Origin: Flammula alnicola
Taxonomy: Eukaryota; Basidiomycota; Agaricomycetes; Agaricales; Strophariaceae
Assembly: GCA_015499995.1 (NCBI GenBank)
Contig: JADNRV010000092.1
Span: 1 to 64,000 of the forward strand
Direction: 5' to 3'
Length of the DNA stretch: 64,000 bases
In this document: positions 33,101 to 47,585 of the stretch, piece after piece
How the letters are laid out: every line of letters starts with the position of its first letter
Numbering within the stretch: the stretch's first letter is position 1
Position numbers and translations under genes: made by a program
The notes under the pieces: model-generated
The model's database searches: none
What the model saw: the letters and a program-made list of their open reading frames with translations, nothing else
Told to the model about the DNA's origin: nothing

Positions 33101-36100
33101 GTCGAGTATAAGGCGGCGAACGATCTCGACCCCGATCTCCTGGTGAGAAAGGACGACGGCGTCGTGGACTATATCTTGTTGGAGATCCACGGCGTCGGTC
33201 ATCACTACGCGATCGACTAGGATAGCTAGGATAACGATGTCGCGAAGGGCTATGCCTACGCGGCGAGCGACCATATGAACGAGGATCTCCTACAACTTGG
33301 ACCCTAGTCGGAGAACGCCTAGACGGAGAACGAGAACGAGAACGAGAGACGCGTGAACGACCGTATGGAGGATATCCAGGGACCATGGGCGGTACCATTG
33401 GCGGCCCTGGAATGACAGTCGTAGTAAGTGGAGCTGTGGGTGGATATCCATAGCTGCGAGGAGGGGTTCTGGAGCGTGAGCGACGGCGAGAGCGAGAGCG
33501 TGGAGATGATGATCGACGATGGCGCGGAGAACGTGAACGCGAACGTGGACGGTAACGTGGAGATCTTGATCTTGAGCGACGCGAGGTCGGCTGACCAGCG
33601 GGAGGAATGACAATCGGTCCACCTCGACGCGGTGAGCGTGAACGTGAACGTGAACGAGACGTTGGAATGATCACGGGAGGTTGCATCCCAAATCCAGGCA
33701 TTCCTGGTTGAAGGAGAACAGCAGGTTGCTGCATGGGCACTTGTTGAGTCATTGGTGCTGGATACATAGTGGGTGCAGCTGGTCCAGGTTGAGTGACTAT
33801 GACTGGCGGGCTTCGACTACGACGACGGCTATGATGGCTACGATGGCTACGACGGCTGGAAGATCTGGAAGGCATCATTACGACGCCCCCAGGAGGAGGC
33901 ATACCGCCAAAAGGCTGTGATGGCAGAACAGTAACACCAGCAGGCATTTGAGGTTGTGGGGTATGGCGAGGAGAACGAGAACGAGAACGACGCGTATCTG
34001 TAATGATTACTGGAGCGGTTGGCGCCGGCTGAGGCTGCGCCGGAGGCGTTCGTGAACGACGATGGCGGCGACGACTACTACTTCGACTTCGGGATCTACT
34101 CGAAGACCTGCTCGGTTGTTGAAGGATCATTGGGGCCGGAGGGTAATAACTTCCTGGCACACCCGGCGGTAGGGGGGTCATTGGCATACCAGTCATGGGC
34201 ACACCCACACCAGTCATTGGCATTCCACCCATTGGCATTCCACCCATTGGCACACCCATCGAACCAGGCGGCATCATACCCGCGTCACTCATCATCACTC
34301 CAGGACTGGAAGGCACGATAATAGGCTGCTGAGGCTGCTGCTGCCCAGGTTGTTGGATGATGATAGTAGGTTGCTGCTGCTGGGGTTGAGGAGGAAATTG
34401 ACCTGCGTAACTTCTAGGAGACATCGAACCAGCGGAAGGTGGAACAACGTGGATCGGAGGTTGCCCGTATATTGATGGTTGATGAGGTATGCGCCCCTGT
34501 GTATCTTGAATAACTGCTGGAACCATGCCCGCAGATGGGTTTGTGATCACCAAAGGAACAGGAGATCGCCTTCCACGGCTCGAGCGGCTACGACTTCGTC
34601 TACTTCTGCTGCGACTGAGCCTACGACCAGGCCGACTACTGCGCCTGCTTGGGCTGCTGTGTCGCCGCCTGCTTGGGCTTCGCGACCTCTCAGTACTCTC
34701 ACTTCTGGAGCTAGAAGGGCTGGGAGGAAGATGTTCAACATCGGCTCCCATATTTGGAAACCTTGGCGGTATGTGTAGGGGACGTTGGGCGCGAGGCGAG
34801 CCTGTGCTACGGCTAGATAAATCTGGAGGAATGAAGATTTCCTCTACAGGGCGCGGCGTCGCCATAGGCATTGGGCCGGGTACAGGACGATGATACCCAT
34901 CGGTCGGAATGAAGGGTTGAATACCAGGCTGTCCTCCAGGATGCACAATGATGGTTGGTTGGGGGGCATAGTGGGTATAACGGGAGGAAAAGAAGGAGGC
35001 GGTGTGCGATGATCTGGAATTACAGGAGGTATGACAGGTCGATTATCTTGAGTTGCAAAAGGCTGGAATGTCGGTGGCAGACCAGTAAATGGTTGAGGCA
35101 TTTGAGGGCCTTGAGCGGGATAATGAATAATCTCTGTCTCTGATCCATCTGAAGACCCGCTGGACCGACTGGCAGGTCGACGCCCTGCATTTTTTGGATG
35201 TATAAGTAAAAATGCTTCCCACAATTGCGTAACTCTTACCTCGCATTTGCATACCACGAAGGTCATGGCTCAACTGTTCTACTCGTGCAACGACTCCACG
35301 TATCTCAGATTGGCGATCGTGCACATCTCGCTCTAACCATTCATTGAGGCCCCTCATATATCTCATCAATTCGCGCTGCTGGTCAACAGTTGCAAGTTGT
35401 GCTAGACGATTTTCCTGAGATTCGCATTTAGACTGAGACCACATGCACAAAAGAGGAGCCTCACCCGCAAAATTTCCATCAAAGAATCGAACAAGGGAGG
35501 CAGCTGTAAGACCGTCTGCCAGCGACCTTAGTCGACTCAGATTAAAGAATACAGTAAGAACTTACAGGTCCGGCAGGCATAGGCATGTATACACGTTGCG
35601 GTTGTTGTTGGGCACCTGGCGCGCTAGGACTAGGGCCCGTACTTGCTGGGGGAATATTCGCAGTCGTCACAGAAGGCTACGCAGAAGGGTGGTCAAACTT
35701 GAGTAGTTGACAATATAATTCTTCTTACTCTTTGCACCCTCGTTGTGTCTCGCCGACTCGGGAGATACCAACTGGGACCTTGACGAGTATCATCCTGACC
35801 AAGACTAGCAGGAGCGGTTGGAGGGCGTCTATTGCCAGCATCATAGAGATTGGTGGGCTATGAAGCTGTCAGTTATGGAATTTGAAAGGTATACGAGCAG
35901 ACTTACAAGAATCGGTCCGGTGTTGGCCCTGGCGGACCATGAAATCTCTGCCCTGGTGCTTGATCTCGCATTGTGTGCATCGGTGGCTCTTCTGGAGCCT
36001 GAGTTCGTCGAAAGGGTATTGGAGCAGTAGTATATTGAGTCGATGTATCTAGCTCCGAAGTTGCTCCAGGTCTGGGTCCTTCCGTCGAGGTGGTCGCCGT

Positions 36101-39100
36101 GGAGGAAGAGCATATGCTATCGGTACTGTAGATGGACGTGCCGGCAATGTCTCCATCGACACTGGACTAGGGCTTCTTACGCGTTCACCTCGTTCGGCGG
36201 GCTGATAAACAAAGGGACCACCCGGTGGCTCCGATACTCCTGTTGATGGTAAATTACTCGAAGACAATATGTCGTCGAGCTGTTGGACCATTGACGGCCC
36301 CGTCTGAGCAGTTACTGGTATCGGCATGTGGGGTCCATCCAAAGGTGATGCCAATTCACCCAGAATCCTAGCCAAGCGCCCCAATGAGTCATCCGACTCC
36401 GATATTATTGACTCTGTACGGCAGTGGAGGCGCTTCATACTGTATTTCAGGTCCTCTTGGGTGACGTTGGTCAACAAGAGCTTGGACAAGGTTTTCGATG
36501 CGTTGCAGGCGATCTGCAAGTTCGGCGGTGTGATCTTCTGGTTGTGGAACTTCTCGGCTTTGCAGGGCATTTAAAAGATCACGAGCTGAAGTCTGGCCGT
36601 CTTCCAATGCTCGCAGTTGATCTTGAATGGCTCGTAGCGACTGCTCAAGTACATCCGGAGCTTGCGCCTTGCAGTTCTTTCTGACGAGAACTTGCCTCCG
36701 ATAATGGGCTAGACGAAACAATCGACGAACTACTTTCATCCGGACTTGATGATGACTCGGTGGGCAATTGGTCAGGACCCAGAATTGCGACGAGGGAAAC
36801 GATTCATCTCTTCCTTCCAGAATATCGTCATCGGAATAGTGGGACGATAGATACGATGCGACACTGCTTGCATTGCTAGTCGAGCGACTCAGAGAAGCTG
36901 GATGGTCAGGAATGACCATGTCAATCATGCGAGGCCCGGCTGGGTGAAGTGAGGAGATGATACTGCTACCACCAACACTTGGTCAGTGAGTTGGACGCCT
37001 TGTCGAGATGGCACACGAGGTTCTGCATGCATGACTACAGGAGAAGCGGGAGAGGGTGGCCGGTGCAAAAAATCAGCCAAGTCCCGTAGCTCGTCTCTGA
37101 GCGCTCTGACATTAGATGCAACTCTTCTTCTCGAGCCCTCTTGCGTGATCGTATGTCCGAAGTTCGTCAGCCAACCTATCAATGTCTTACCTAGATCTCT
37201 CTGTGTAACGGTGCTTATTGATGGGATGGTGCGTAAACTTGATTGCTCCGTTGCTCCGCTTCCCTGTGGTGTTGTAATGCTGACAACAAGGGAAGCCTCG
37301 GGCGTAGAGCCAGTACTGATTCGAGGTGTAGGAATTGGAGTTGGCTGAGAAGAGAAATATTAAGCAAAAGAACGCCAGGGGATGAGAAAAAACTTACTGA
37401 TGACGGCGGAGGAGTACTGAGCAGGAAGGCTCTGTGGATGGTTCTGGAACCGGCTCCGACTCTGGCTCCGACTCCGGCTGCGGTTCCGGAGGCTCTGAAT
37501 AGTCGATTATAGATCGAGAATCAAAGATGGACGAGCTCAACGATGATTGAGACACATAGGACAAGGTCGAATATGTTGAAAGTGTCCTTCCAAGAGAGCT
37601 TGATGATTCCGAGCTGAACGTAAGGCTTGTGGGCGTCGCTACATCTGTCAGAGATGATATTGATAATGGCAGAGCTGGTACAGGCGTCAACGGCTGCAAG
37701 GGCGATTGTGGCGGCGCCGAAGTTAGAGGAGAGATTGATGCTGGAATAGTACTCATGCGTCCAATTGAGGAAGGAGACCCACTTGGCCTGAAGATCGAAG
37801 TCTCGAATGAAGTTTCTATCCCTTCTAGTAAGGCAATGGAATGCGTTGAGGGTGACTGAAGGATAGACGATTCGTAGGAATTGTCGGTCACAGATGCCCA
37901 CGGTCGAGGGCTAGGCGGCACGAAGGACGACGATGTCTGAGTAAAAGTGGAAAGATCTCCTGATGTCGATATTGATGACTCCGTAACCCAGCTAGACTGG
38001 ACCGTAGGTTGAGGCGTGACAGGGGTCGAAGGCGGCAACGTCGAAGCTGTTGATGGGGATAACATAGCAATCGAAGTTGGAGTAACCACTGAAGTTGAAC
38101 CTAAGGTCGAGGGAGGAAGCGATGACAGCAAGCTCAAGCTGACGATTTCCTCGTCTATAGACTCTTCTTCATCTGGCCTTGAAGACTCTGTAGGTAGCGG
38201 CATGTGGAAAGAGGTTGGTGTGGGTACATCTTGTTCCTCTAATGAACTTTCGATAGGCGTAGGAATCGGCGATATAGACAACGACGGAGATGGCGACGGC
38301 GATGGCACGGGAAGAGCTCGCGATGGCGGAGGAGGAGCCGAAGATGGGGCAGACAGAGGCAAAGGAATTTCTTCTGGAAGAAGCTCCGACAAAATGGATG
38401 GAGACCTGACCGAAGGAACAACAGAAGGAGGAGGTAAAGGAATTTCTTCGGGAAGAAGCTCTGACAAAAGAGACGGAGACCTGATCGAAGGAACAACAGA
38501 AGGCGGGGGCAAAGGAATTTCTTCAGGAAGGAGTTCCGACAAAATAGACGGAGACCTAATCGAAGGAACAACAGAAGGAACTACCACGACACTTCTCTCC
38601 TCCACGTCTCGCTCCGAGCCCAACCTGAGCGAAGACAGGACAGGTGTGCTAACCTCCGAAGGTATGTCTCCAACCTCACTCCCAAACATATCTGCCGTTA
38701 TGTATGCCGATTCAGGCGAAGGCTCAGACGGTTCGGATGCCGTGACGAAATCGGTCTCCATACCAGGCTCTGATGCCGTGCGGTATTCTGTCGAGGCAGA
38801 TTCTGCAGTAGCGTATTCTTCCGATCCAGGAATAGATGGGAATGATTCAAATGAAGTGATTGATGCTCTCGAGGATTGAACGACGGCGGTTGCATATTCA
38901 GGGCTTCCCTGCGACGCAGTAACAAACTTTTCTGAGGCCACTTCGGAAAGAGTGTCTGAACCGCGCGAGAAAGGCGTTGCCGTCTCGGATTCTGAGGTGG
39001 TGGTCGGTCTTGTTAAGTCCGTAAGGTCTGAAGAAGGGCAGATGTCATAGCCAGTTTCGCTGGAGGAGATCGGCGTGTGGCCACCAACTCCGCTGCTCGA

Positions 39101-42100
39101 AATACTGTCGACGATGTTGCTTTCGCCCTGCAAGGTATAGCTTCCGCTGCCTGGTGTATAACTACCACTAGGCGTATAGCTCTCACCGCCTGTGTAACTC
39201 CCGCTTCCGGTCTGGCTGCCACTCCTGGAGCTTCCACTCCGCTATAGCTTCCGTATAACTTCCCGTCGGCGTTCGACTGCGACCCTCCAGAGAACTGCCT
39301 GACCTACTGTGACTTCCGCTCAAAGAACTGCCTGCACTCCCAGGCGTATAACTTCCAGTCGGAGTGCGAGTTCCATCCTCGCTGCCTTCATTGTCTCTAT
39401 CTGACTGCGACGACTGCGACGAGATGCGTCGGTTTGATATCCCGACGAGTGCGTCCTTGAGGTCCCAGCAACCCTACGGCGAATCTCTCGCGCACGAGAC
39501 AATGTCGAAGGCGAGTCTGCGAAAGAGACATCCGAATCTTCACTCCTATAGGAACCCGAATCACTCAAACGATAAGTCGAGGTCAAAGTGGACGGTGCAA
39601 CCTGAGTTTCGGAAGTTGCCGTAGTGATGCCCCCAGTGATGCTCGTCAATCCGGTCGTCGTCCGAAGGTCTCCCGCTGACGTCAACGACGTCTGGGAAAA
39701 ATACGTAGAGGACACATTTGACCTCAAGCCACCAGAAGATCCAGCGCTGAAGAAATTTTCGTCGGATAATTCGGACCTCGCACGATCGCTGCCGCGGCCA
39801 ACACTAGGAGGAGGGGTAACGAAAATGTTCTTTCCAAGGGAAGATCCACTCGAAATGGTCACAGGCGAGCCGCCGAACAATCCACCCGCTCCTCTAGCGC
39901 GATTAAGCGCAGACTTAAACTCCTCATCGAGGTCGGTCATGGACCCTGTACGCCTCAGCGAATGGCCGCGATTAGGAGTAATAACCCGCGAATCGCCAGG
40001 ATAGACATATTCCTGGTTCTGGATGACAGTGTCGTCAACGGTTCGAGAGTGATGAGATGAGACGAGAGAGGATTGTCGAGATAAGCCAGAAGTCGTTGAT
40101 ATGAAGTCAGATATATCTGGGAGGGAGCTGAGAGGTGGGACGAAGACCGTCGAACGAGATCCATTGCTCGAGTTGCTGCTACTGCTGTTGATCGAGAGGA
40201 TGGTCCTGATAGAACCAGTTGGCGAGCGAGTGACGGAGGCAGAATCCGGAACCGCAATCGGCCTATTGACAGCTTCCCTGTAGACAACGTTGAAATCAGT
40301 AACACAATAGGCAAAAAAAAAAAGATTACTAACCAAAGCCGATTAACCCACTTCTGCCTCTCGAGAAGGCTTTCCGCAGCTAATCTTTCACACCATCAGC
40401 ATATAACATATGGAATGGCACGAGCATATCCATCAGCGGCTGCGCATTCGCTTCGCCACTTGCTGCCTCGCAGCGATGGTGCCAACGTCGTCGCGAGCGC
40501 TAGGGTGTGTAGGCGAAGGGGCTGACTGAACGCTAGTGCAGTTCAAGAGGTCCAAAGCAACGATGCCACGACCACCACCTGGAGAAAGCCAAGACAGAAG
40601 AAGCATGTGAGGATACAACAGTGCCTGGCATCTTTGCCAACGGTACGGAGGTGATGCATGGACGTTGAGATACCACAGAAGGCCAATATGAATCGGCTAG
40701 AAGAATCAATCAAGTTAGAATGATTTTATATTCCGGTTAGCTTAAAATATAACTTACGGGCTCCGAACTTTGTGCATAGTTACTATTTCATTCATGTCAA
40801 ACCCAGGAGGGAAGACACCACTTCGACCGCTCCTGATACTTGCATTGTCGGGCACATCTTGCGACACTGGCCTTGTAGGTGTTACCTGTGGATTGCTCAC
40901 CGCACGAGACTCACGGAGCCTGGCACGAGCGCCTTCGACTCGGCGGCGAATGCCATAGAGACCGTCGTTTTCGGACGCTGGCGCATTAGGTGGGAGACAG
41001 ATGACACGGACCCAGGAGCTGACTTTTCTCCTGGACGGGCAGAAGCAGGAGTGCGTTCCTTCCACAACGCGACGATGTTCCTGACAGATGCTAGTGGAGA
41101 TCTAGGCGATGTCTGAGGTCGACGCAGCCCGCTATTCGGAGTAACCGACGTGCGAGTGAGAGTTTCCGAATCTGTGTAGGTCTTGGAATCGGTGCCAGGT
41201 GTGGTATATGATCCTCCTAGAGTATTGGTGTTGGTATTTGTCCATGTGCTGTTATACGAATATGTGCTTGGAGCAGCGGTATAGGATGGACTTGTGTATG
41301 TGCGCGGTCCGCTAGGCGTCGTAGAACGAAAACCGCTGGATGTGTGGGCCTTGGCGGAGGTGGAGAGAGCAGACTCGATCGCATGTCGGATGCGGAATAA
41401 GACCCCGAAGACCCCGTTCCTGATTTAGATGGGGACGAAGGACGCGAACCCGGTCCATATCCTGTTGTAATAGACTGGCCAGTACCAAACATAGGGCTCG
41501 ATGGTCTGTAGCCTGGGGTAGAGGCTGCGCGCGAATGGCCGCCACTGGGACTTTGAGCCTCGAAAACTGCTCTCAGCTCACTCAGACGTCCTGGAGGAGG
41601 CAAGGTGCGATCGGAACTTGGGTCGGTCGACGAACGTGAATGAGAAGGGGTACCTCCTCCCAAGAGAGCAGATCGTCGAAGAGTGTCGGGAGTTGGGTTG
41701 GCTGGGCGCGTCACGTTGGTCGTCGAGAAAGCGGTCGACGTTGGCCGCGACTCTTCTGTTCTTTCCGTAATCCTGCTGAGACGTGCCCTGGGGTCGATAG
41801 GTTGAATAGGTGGCGAACGCGGAGAAAAGGCTGGAAGGGAGACGAAAGATGGAGAACCAGTATATGTGCCCGAGTAGGTGAAAGTACCCGTAGCGGATGA
41901 GAATGTCGGTCCTGGAGAATAAGACGAACTATGGGACCACTCCGTCAACGCATGTTCTGTGTCGTCCAGTTCGTCATCCAAGTTGTTGAGAGTGGCATCG
42001 ACTTCGTCGAGAGAGTTGTCGTCACTGTAATCGTCGTCTACATTGTCGTGTTCTTGAGATGGAGAAGGAGAAACAACAAGCCGCCGCATGTTTTGAGCCG

Positions 42101-42282
42101 AGTCCTCTCCGTCTGACGAGAAACGTTGTGCGTCTACATGGATGTTAGCGCACAGCATTCGCGAAAGAGATTAGTTACTGACCTGAACGAGAGGTATAGG
42201 AATATCTTGATGGGGAAAATGTGTCTGTGAATGTTGTGGTCCCCTCTCGAGGAGACCAAGTATCCGATGGGTTATTATTCAT
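30167..42282 (-). CDS. Very large PH-domain, coiled-coil and RS-rich scaffold-like protein
   Basis: One multi-exon gene fills 12 kb. It starts at 42282 (exon 1 42183-42282; exon 2 from 42133) and ends at 30167 after the last exon 30309-30167. In order it shows an acidic/Ser-rich N-terminus; NIVALWKERTPASARPGEK near 41060; a PH domain at about 40790-40345 (HIGLLWYLNVHASPP, LYPHMLLLSWLSPGGGRG, LMDMLVPFHMLYADGV, ERQKWVNRLW); a long Ser/Thr/Pro-rich stretch (40290-37400) with three 75-bp repeats; coiled-coil segments (37180-35050); an RS-dipeptide region (34950-32470) like that of SR splicing proteins; a charged coiled coil (32430-31210); and a C-terminus with EVGKIREERRALQ and YDLRQQLTGSWATWQ. 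PH suggests membrane lipid or protein binding, while RS repeats suggest nuclear or RNA work; the function is unknown. At least three single-base losses (about 34961-34966, 40459-40463, 40387-40391) break the frame. Some internal junctions are unresolved. Confidence 0.75.
32850..33035. repeat. Two ~102-bp tandem units inside the RS-rich region
   Basis: Two adjacent near-identical units encode RPGTETRSLSPVSTRGYSP-type text. They start about 102 bp apart (matching phrases at 32861 and 32963), so they keep the frame. Confidence 0.8.
38361..38585. repeat. Three 75-bp in-frame tandem repeats
   Basis: Units begin at 38361, 38436 and 38511, each 75 bp, encoding three near-identical 25-residue blocks with the core SELLPEEIPLP. 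Differences between units are mostly silent or conservative. Confidence 0.9.
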
Positions 42283-42562
42283 GGATTAGAGGGAGATAGC
42301 TAACATTGCTGATGGACTTTGGAGACAAAAATGTTGGTCAACACCAATCACACAAAGACTGCTGAACCGCCCGATTAGGACACAACTTCAACATCAACCA
42401 TCACGCACACGTGATCCTTAGGGCAGGCTCTCTCGCGCGACGAATCCTACACACGTGACCAACATGCATACGAAATTGATTTTGAACTCGACATTCTTTA
42501 CACTGTGTAACAAGTAACATATGTACACGAGGTTTGCGCCAACATGGCAACATATTAAAGGA

Positions 42563-44940
42563 CTAAAAACCACTCGCAGTCACCCCCAGCTGCTCCAGTT
42601 TCTTCAGCACCTCTCCTATCGTGCGATCCAGGTCACCCGCTATAGATTTGAAGTAGTATTCTCGCATAGGTCTCGCATAAATCACCGTCCACACCTTGAC
42701 AGGCACAACCTCCGCCAGCTCAAGTGATCCGTACCCACTAACACATTCCCCTTCTCACTCCGCACGTGCTGCTCGAGTGCCGAGATAAAGTCCAGATGTC
42801 TTCCTTGGATACAGGCGGTACCAGGAGCCCGATCGTTCCATGTAAGCCAGTGTACAATAGCACATCGCGGCCACCAAAAACGAGGGACACTTTATGAATG
42901 GAGGTGACGAGATCTACGACAACATTTTCGTCTTATGCGGGGCGCCCATGAGATTGCCTTTTTCATGCAATATATCAGAGCCTGTTGGGTCGTCGTCTAT
43001 GTGGTCAGATACCTTGGACGGTTGACGAATATGTTTCCGAACTGATCCCCGACGGCAACGGTGTTATAGTCGACCATCGTCATGGCTGACACCCAGCGTG
43101 GTTGAGTGTCGTCCGCAAAGGTGAGAAGTCGATTTTGCATATGTTTGTAAACTGCAAACTGAACAGACTCCTGCATGTCTGAGTCCAACAATAATGCGTG
43201 AACCTTGAGCTGCCAGAAAGATAACCGCAGTGGTGGAAGTCTAATGCAAACAACCGTGGTAAGAACGCTGCGTAGGAAATGATACAATTCTTACCTTATT
43301 CTCGACCTTATGAAGGAGCCTTTTCATTCCAACGTTGTATATCCTCAGCGCCTTTCCTACACCAACAGCAAGACGTCCTTGGAAAGCCACCATTAATCAT
43401 CTACCTCAATCTGGAATCACAAAACCGTCAGTTACGCCAATGAGAATCCATGTTCGACATACCTTATGTAGAAGCTCCAGTCCGGCGCCGTCGTCCGTGA
43501 ACTTCAAGTAAGTTCGCAAAAAGACTGCGGAGCAGGATCTCGGGGAGATCACGGAATCCTCGGCCGTACCTACTACAAGATGCAACTCGCCATTGCGAGC
43601 AGCAAAAGGAACTATAGCAAGCGAAAATGCTGCTTCGTTTCCTTTCAATGGGTGTACAGCATTTTTGGCCTCGATGGGATCCATGATAAGGATACACGAG
43701 CCCTAACTCCCTGCTGCCGCCTTGGGCCTTCCGAACACAGCTGCTGGTAGATTGAGGACCTCTTGATATGGTTTTTCGCCTTTTTGACGCTGATGAAATA
43801 GCAGTCAGCGTGAGGCGATTAGGGATGGATATATAACATTGACGGACCACGGACCAAGTCCTCAAGTCTTTTATTGGTCGCATCTTCACCGAGCACTCTA
43901 TGGCCAGCCTCAATGATATAGAAATAAGGATTGGCAGGGTGAGTGACGGACTTCAAAGGGTGTAAGAGAGGAATAAATCTTGGTTCAACTTCGTTCCTAG
44001 ATCGGGTACTGAGATCCTGGTAAGGCAGAATGAGCGAATGTACGTTGCAAGGTAAAACAATAATAAAAAGGAAATACCGTAGGACACTGCCCGCGACACC
44101 AATAAGCCTTTCGGAACACAATTCCTCCAAGCCTAGTTAGGATTCGCATATATGACTGGCATAAAGTGTTAGGTTTTGATAAGCATAGTTGAGCTGGTTT
44201 TGGTGAACTTGTACTCGAACGAGTTTTACTGGCTTCGTGCCCAAGAACCTGTTCAAAAAAGAAAAGATAAGCCGCTTGCAATAAAATTAAGGATAAAATG
44301 AAAGTAATAATTCGCGCCTAGTTCGAGTATCTGCCAACTGCCCATTGATAGGGTCGAGACCGTCCGCAGCAGAACGCCATTCTGCAAGCCGATATCGATA
44401 AACGTAGTAGGCTGAGCCTGTTGAAACTGAAATCCAACATATCTGCGATGCAGATCGACGAAGTTGGCCGCAGCATCGCGGTTAAGAACGTAGACCAGCT
44501 TGGACTTTTCCATTGTGGCATGATGCATCGTCCTTTCGGATCCGTCGCAAGATATTGACCAGGTACTATCCGTCTTGCTTCAGATTTTCCAAATGTTTCC
44601 TCGTACGCTTGACGAAACTGCTTCCAGAATCACGATCCGCCTGAGTCTGATCCCACTATATGAATGCAGAAGGGCATCAATGGAGATTGGAATGCAATAC
44701 GAGTAACTACTCACTTTTATTCCACCAGTCAAACGAAAGGCAGCGAGGGATCTTACCGAACCAAAAACATCTGTGGCGATAACCGTCAACAACTTGCAGT
44801 ATTTGTACCAGGTCGTAAAAGTTCCAGTGGCATTCCGTGCGAGACAGTAATTTCTTGCTGTCGAACGCCAGAAAGAAAGTTCCCGACTATCGCCTGATGA
44901 CAACTGTTGGCGAATGGAGAATGAGGTTATACAAATGCAT
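42563..44940 (-). pseudogene. Truncated, frameshifted copy of SF3B3/RSE1 (U2 snRNP splicing factor SF3b subunit)
   Basis: Minus-strand fragments match SF3B3 in order: ATG at 44940 with MHLYNLILHSPT, then out of frame LELLRPG and [103 protein letters not shown] and DQFGNIFV, ending GDLDRTIGEVLKKLEQLG before TAG at 42563. A real SF3B3 is about 1200 residues; the whole region spans 2.4 kb and frame changes occur between nearly every block, so large parts are deleted. SF3B3 is essential for spliceosome assembly, so an intact copy should exist elsewhere. This is a decayed duplicate. Confidence 0.88.
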
Positions 44941-45444
44941 GGTTCGTGCGAAGGCGTTGTGGAGGTGATTATCACCAGTTCAGTCACCCACACATAATAT
45001 ATAAGGACCATTCGTTCACATTACATATTTCCCATGTTATATTCAGACTGGGACTCGCACAATTTCGAGCGAAGTTTACCATTGTTTCTGCAAGTGGGCT
45101 ACTTATACCTGCGTATTGACTCAGAGATCGCATGCAGCTCCATTTTGAACGAGCTATGCGGCAGATTTCTCCTAGGCAGGCGTCTAAAAGTCTGGCCTTA
45201 GTAGTAGTCGGAGTCAGAGAATGTTTTTTTGTTTGAAATCACCGTGGCAAATCTCATTCGATCCGCGAAATATGGAAACCATATGCTCTAAGGCCAGTCA
45301 CAATTACAATCCGCTTAATGCATGTCTCTTCGGAAGCTGCACTCTATGACTGGCGATGATGTCAAGTCGATTGCAATATGGTAGTATACAGACAATTCAG
45401 GGTTTGAACAAAAATCAATGGCAGCAAGATAAGAAGGCAGGACT
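44941..45444. other. Intergenic, no gene seen
   Basis: AT-richer sequence between the pseudogene's former start and the 3' end of RBX1. It contains no protein-like frame. Confidence 0.6.
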
Positions 45445-46159
<715 letters not shown>

Positions 46160-46395
46160 GGTTTCGAATAATGTGGTGAGGGGGGCTTTGAAGTAAGGGC
46201 GGAGACGAGGAACAAGGCCAAGTTGAAGTGATCCCCAGAGGCTGCTTACTAGGAGAGTTTGTTTGGTTCCAACCTCAGGAATAAATATCCTGCACAGCAC
46301 TTGCCTTGAGTTGCCTGATCCGCGAAGATACCATTTAGAACCACTATCTCAACCTTCGGAATTTATATCACAAACCTCCTCTCGTCCCTTCATCA
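46160..46395. promoter_or_regulatory. Shared promoter of RBX1 and TBCC
   Basis: Start codons of two divergent housekeeping genes lie 236 bp apart, so the promoters overlap here. No specific element was singled out. Confidence 0.5.
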
Positions 46396-47585
46396 ATGGC
46401 GAATTCCAATTGGTCTTTCCTACAGACTTTTACCCCTCAATTTCAAGCGATGCGCTCCGGTCTGCAATCAACCTGACTCGCAAATGCAAACCTCGTCTAA
46501 ACATTTAACTAGAGCTGGAATCTCGGATCGAGGCTGCTAAAGCTGTGCCTTCACCTCCTCCAGATGTTCTCCAAGAGTTGACACTGCTGCTTGGGAAGGC
46601 TACTAAAGCACTTGCCGACGCTACTGGATCTATCCCTACCTACGACCAAAAGCAATATGAGATCGTAAGTCTGATTTACATGATTGGAAGGGACTCAATG
46701 CTTAAGATTTCAGTTTAGCAAATGAAAGGTCTCGAGAAATCTATAGTGGAACTGAGAGCTTCGAACGCCCCCAAATCAAGGTTCGCGTTCAAACGCAAGC
46801 CACAGGCTCCTACTGCTCCAACAGCTCCTCCAACAGAAGCATCAACGAAGGACACTCCTGTTGTAAACCCCGCCCCTTCTCCTTCATCGACCTCGTCAAA
46901 TCTTTCTTTATCTTCTCATTCTCACAAATATCTAACGAGATCGGACCTTCCTGACCACCCGCAACAAACCGATCTATCAGTCTCCGACCTTGATAATTGC
47001 ATTGTCGATCTTCTCCCTTCAATCACTAATGGTGGGTTGGGTGAATACATGATTATATCCGCTCTACACGCCAGGAACCTCACAAACTGTGTTCTCCTTC
47101 TACCGGCCATTGAGGGCAGTGCTTTGCTCCATGACTTGACGCGCTGTGTCATTGTTCTTGGTTCACATCAGGTCTGCAAAAGTCCAGCTCACATGAATTA
47201 TTCTAAGCTACCATCTCATTCTCTTTTCGTTTCGTCAAGTTTCGAATGCATTCTTCGAAGAAGATCGATGTTTTATTGTCAATTTCATCAAATCCCATCA
47301 TAGAAGACTGTGATGGCATAAGATTCACTCAATACCCAACGGCCTTTAGGACATCAATTGAAAACAGCAGGTGGACATCCCACTTAAATGATATTTCGCA
47401 ACTAACGTGACGATCAGCCACTGCCTTCGTTTTCCGTTCAAGATTTTTCTCACATTCGACCCACGGCTTCACCCCATTATTCTTTGATGAAAGAGGACGA
47501 GAAGTGCCAGATAGAACATTCGCTCGTGTCCGCACGCGGTAATTCCACCTACATCACACAACTCTCCGACGTGTTACCTCAATAA
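46396..47585 (+). CDS. Tubulin-binding cofactor C (TBCC-domain protein)
   Basis: Exons 46396-46459, 46513-46664, 46719-47171 and from 47240 onward. The N-terminus MANSNWSFLQTFTPQFQAM leads into a helical spectrin-like part (ELESRIEAAKAV, LTLLLGKATKALADATG), then a Ser/Pro linker, then the TBCC beta-helix: VSDLDNCIVDLLPSITNG, LHARNLTNCVLLLPAIEGS, LHDLTRCVIVLGSHQFRMHS, and GIRFTQYPTAF. Cofactor C acts with cofactors D and E as a GTPase activator that releases folded alpha/beta-tubulin. The catalytic Arg normally sits in the QxRxHxS motif, here HQFRMHS. The last exon (FSVQDFSHIRPTASPHYSL to TAA at 47583-47585) does not match the phase of the preceding exon by one base near 47365-47410; an assembly error or an unusual junction is likely. 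The exon 1 donor is GTCTGC. Confidence 0.88.
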
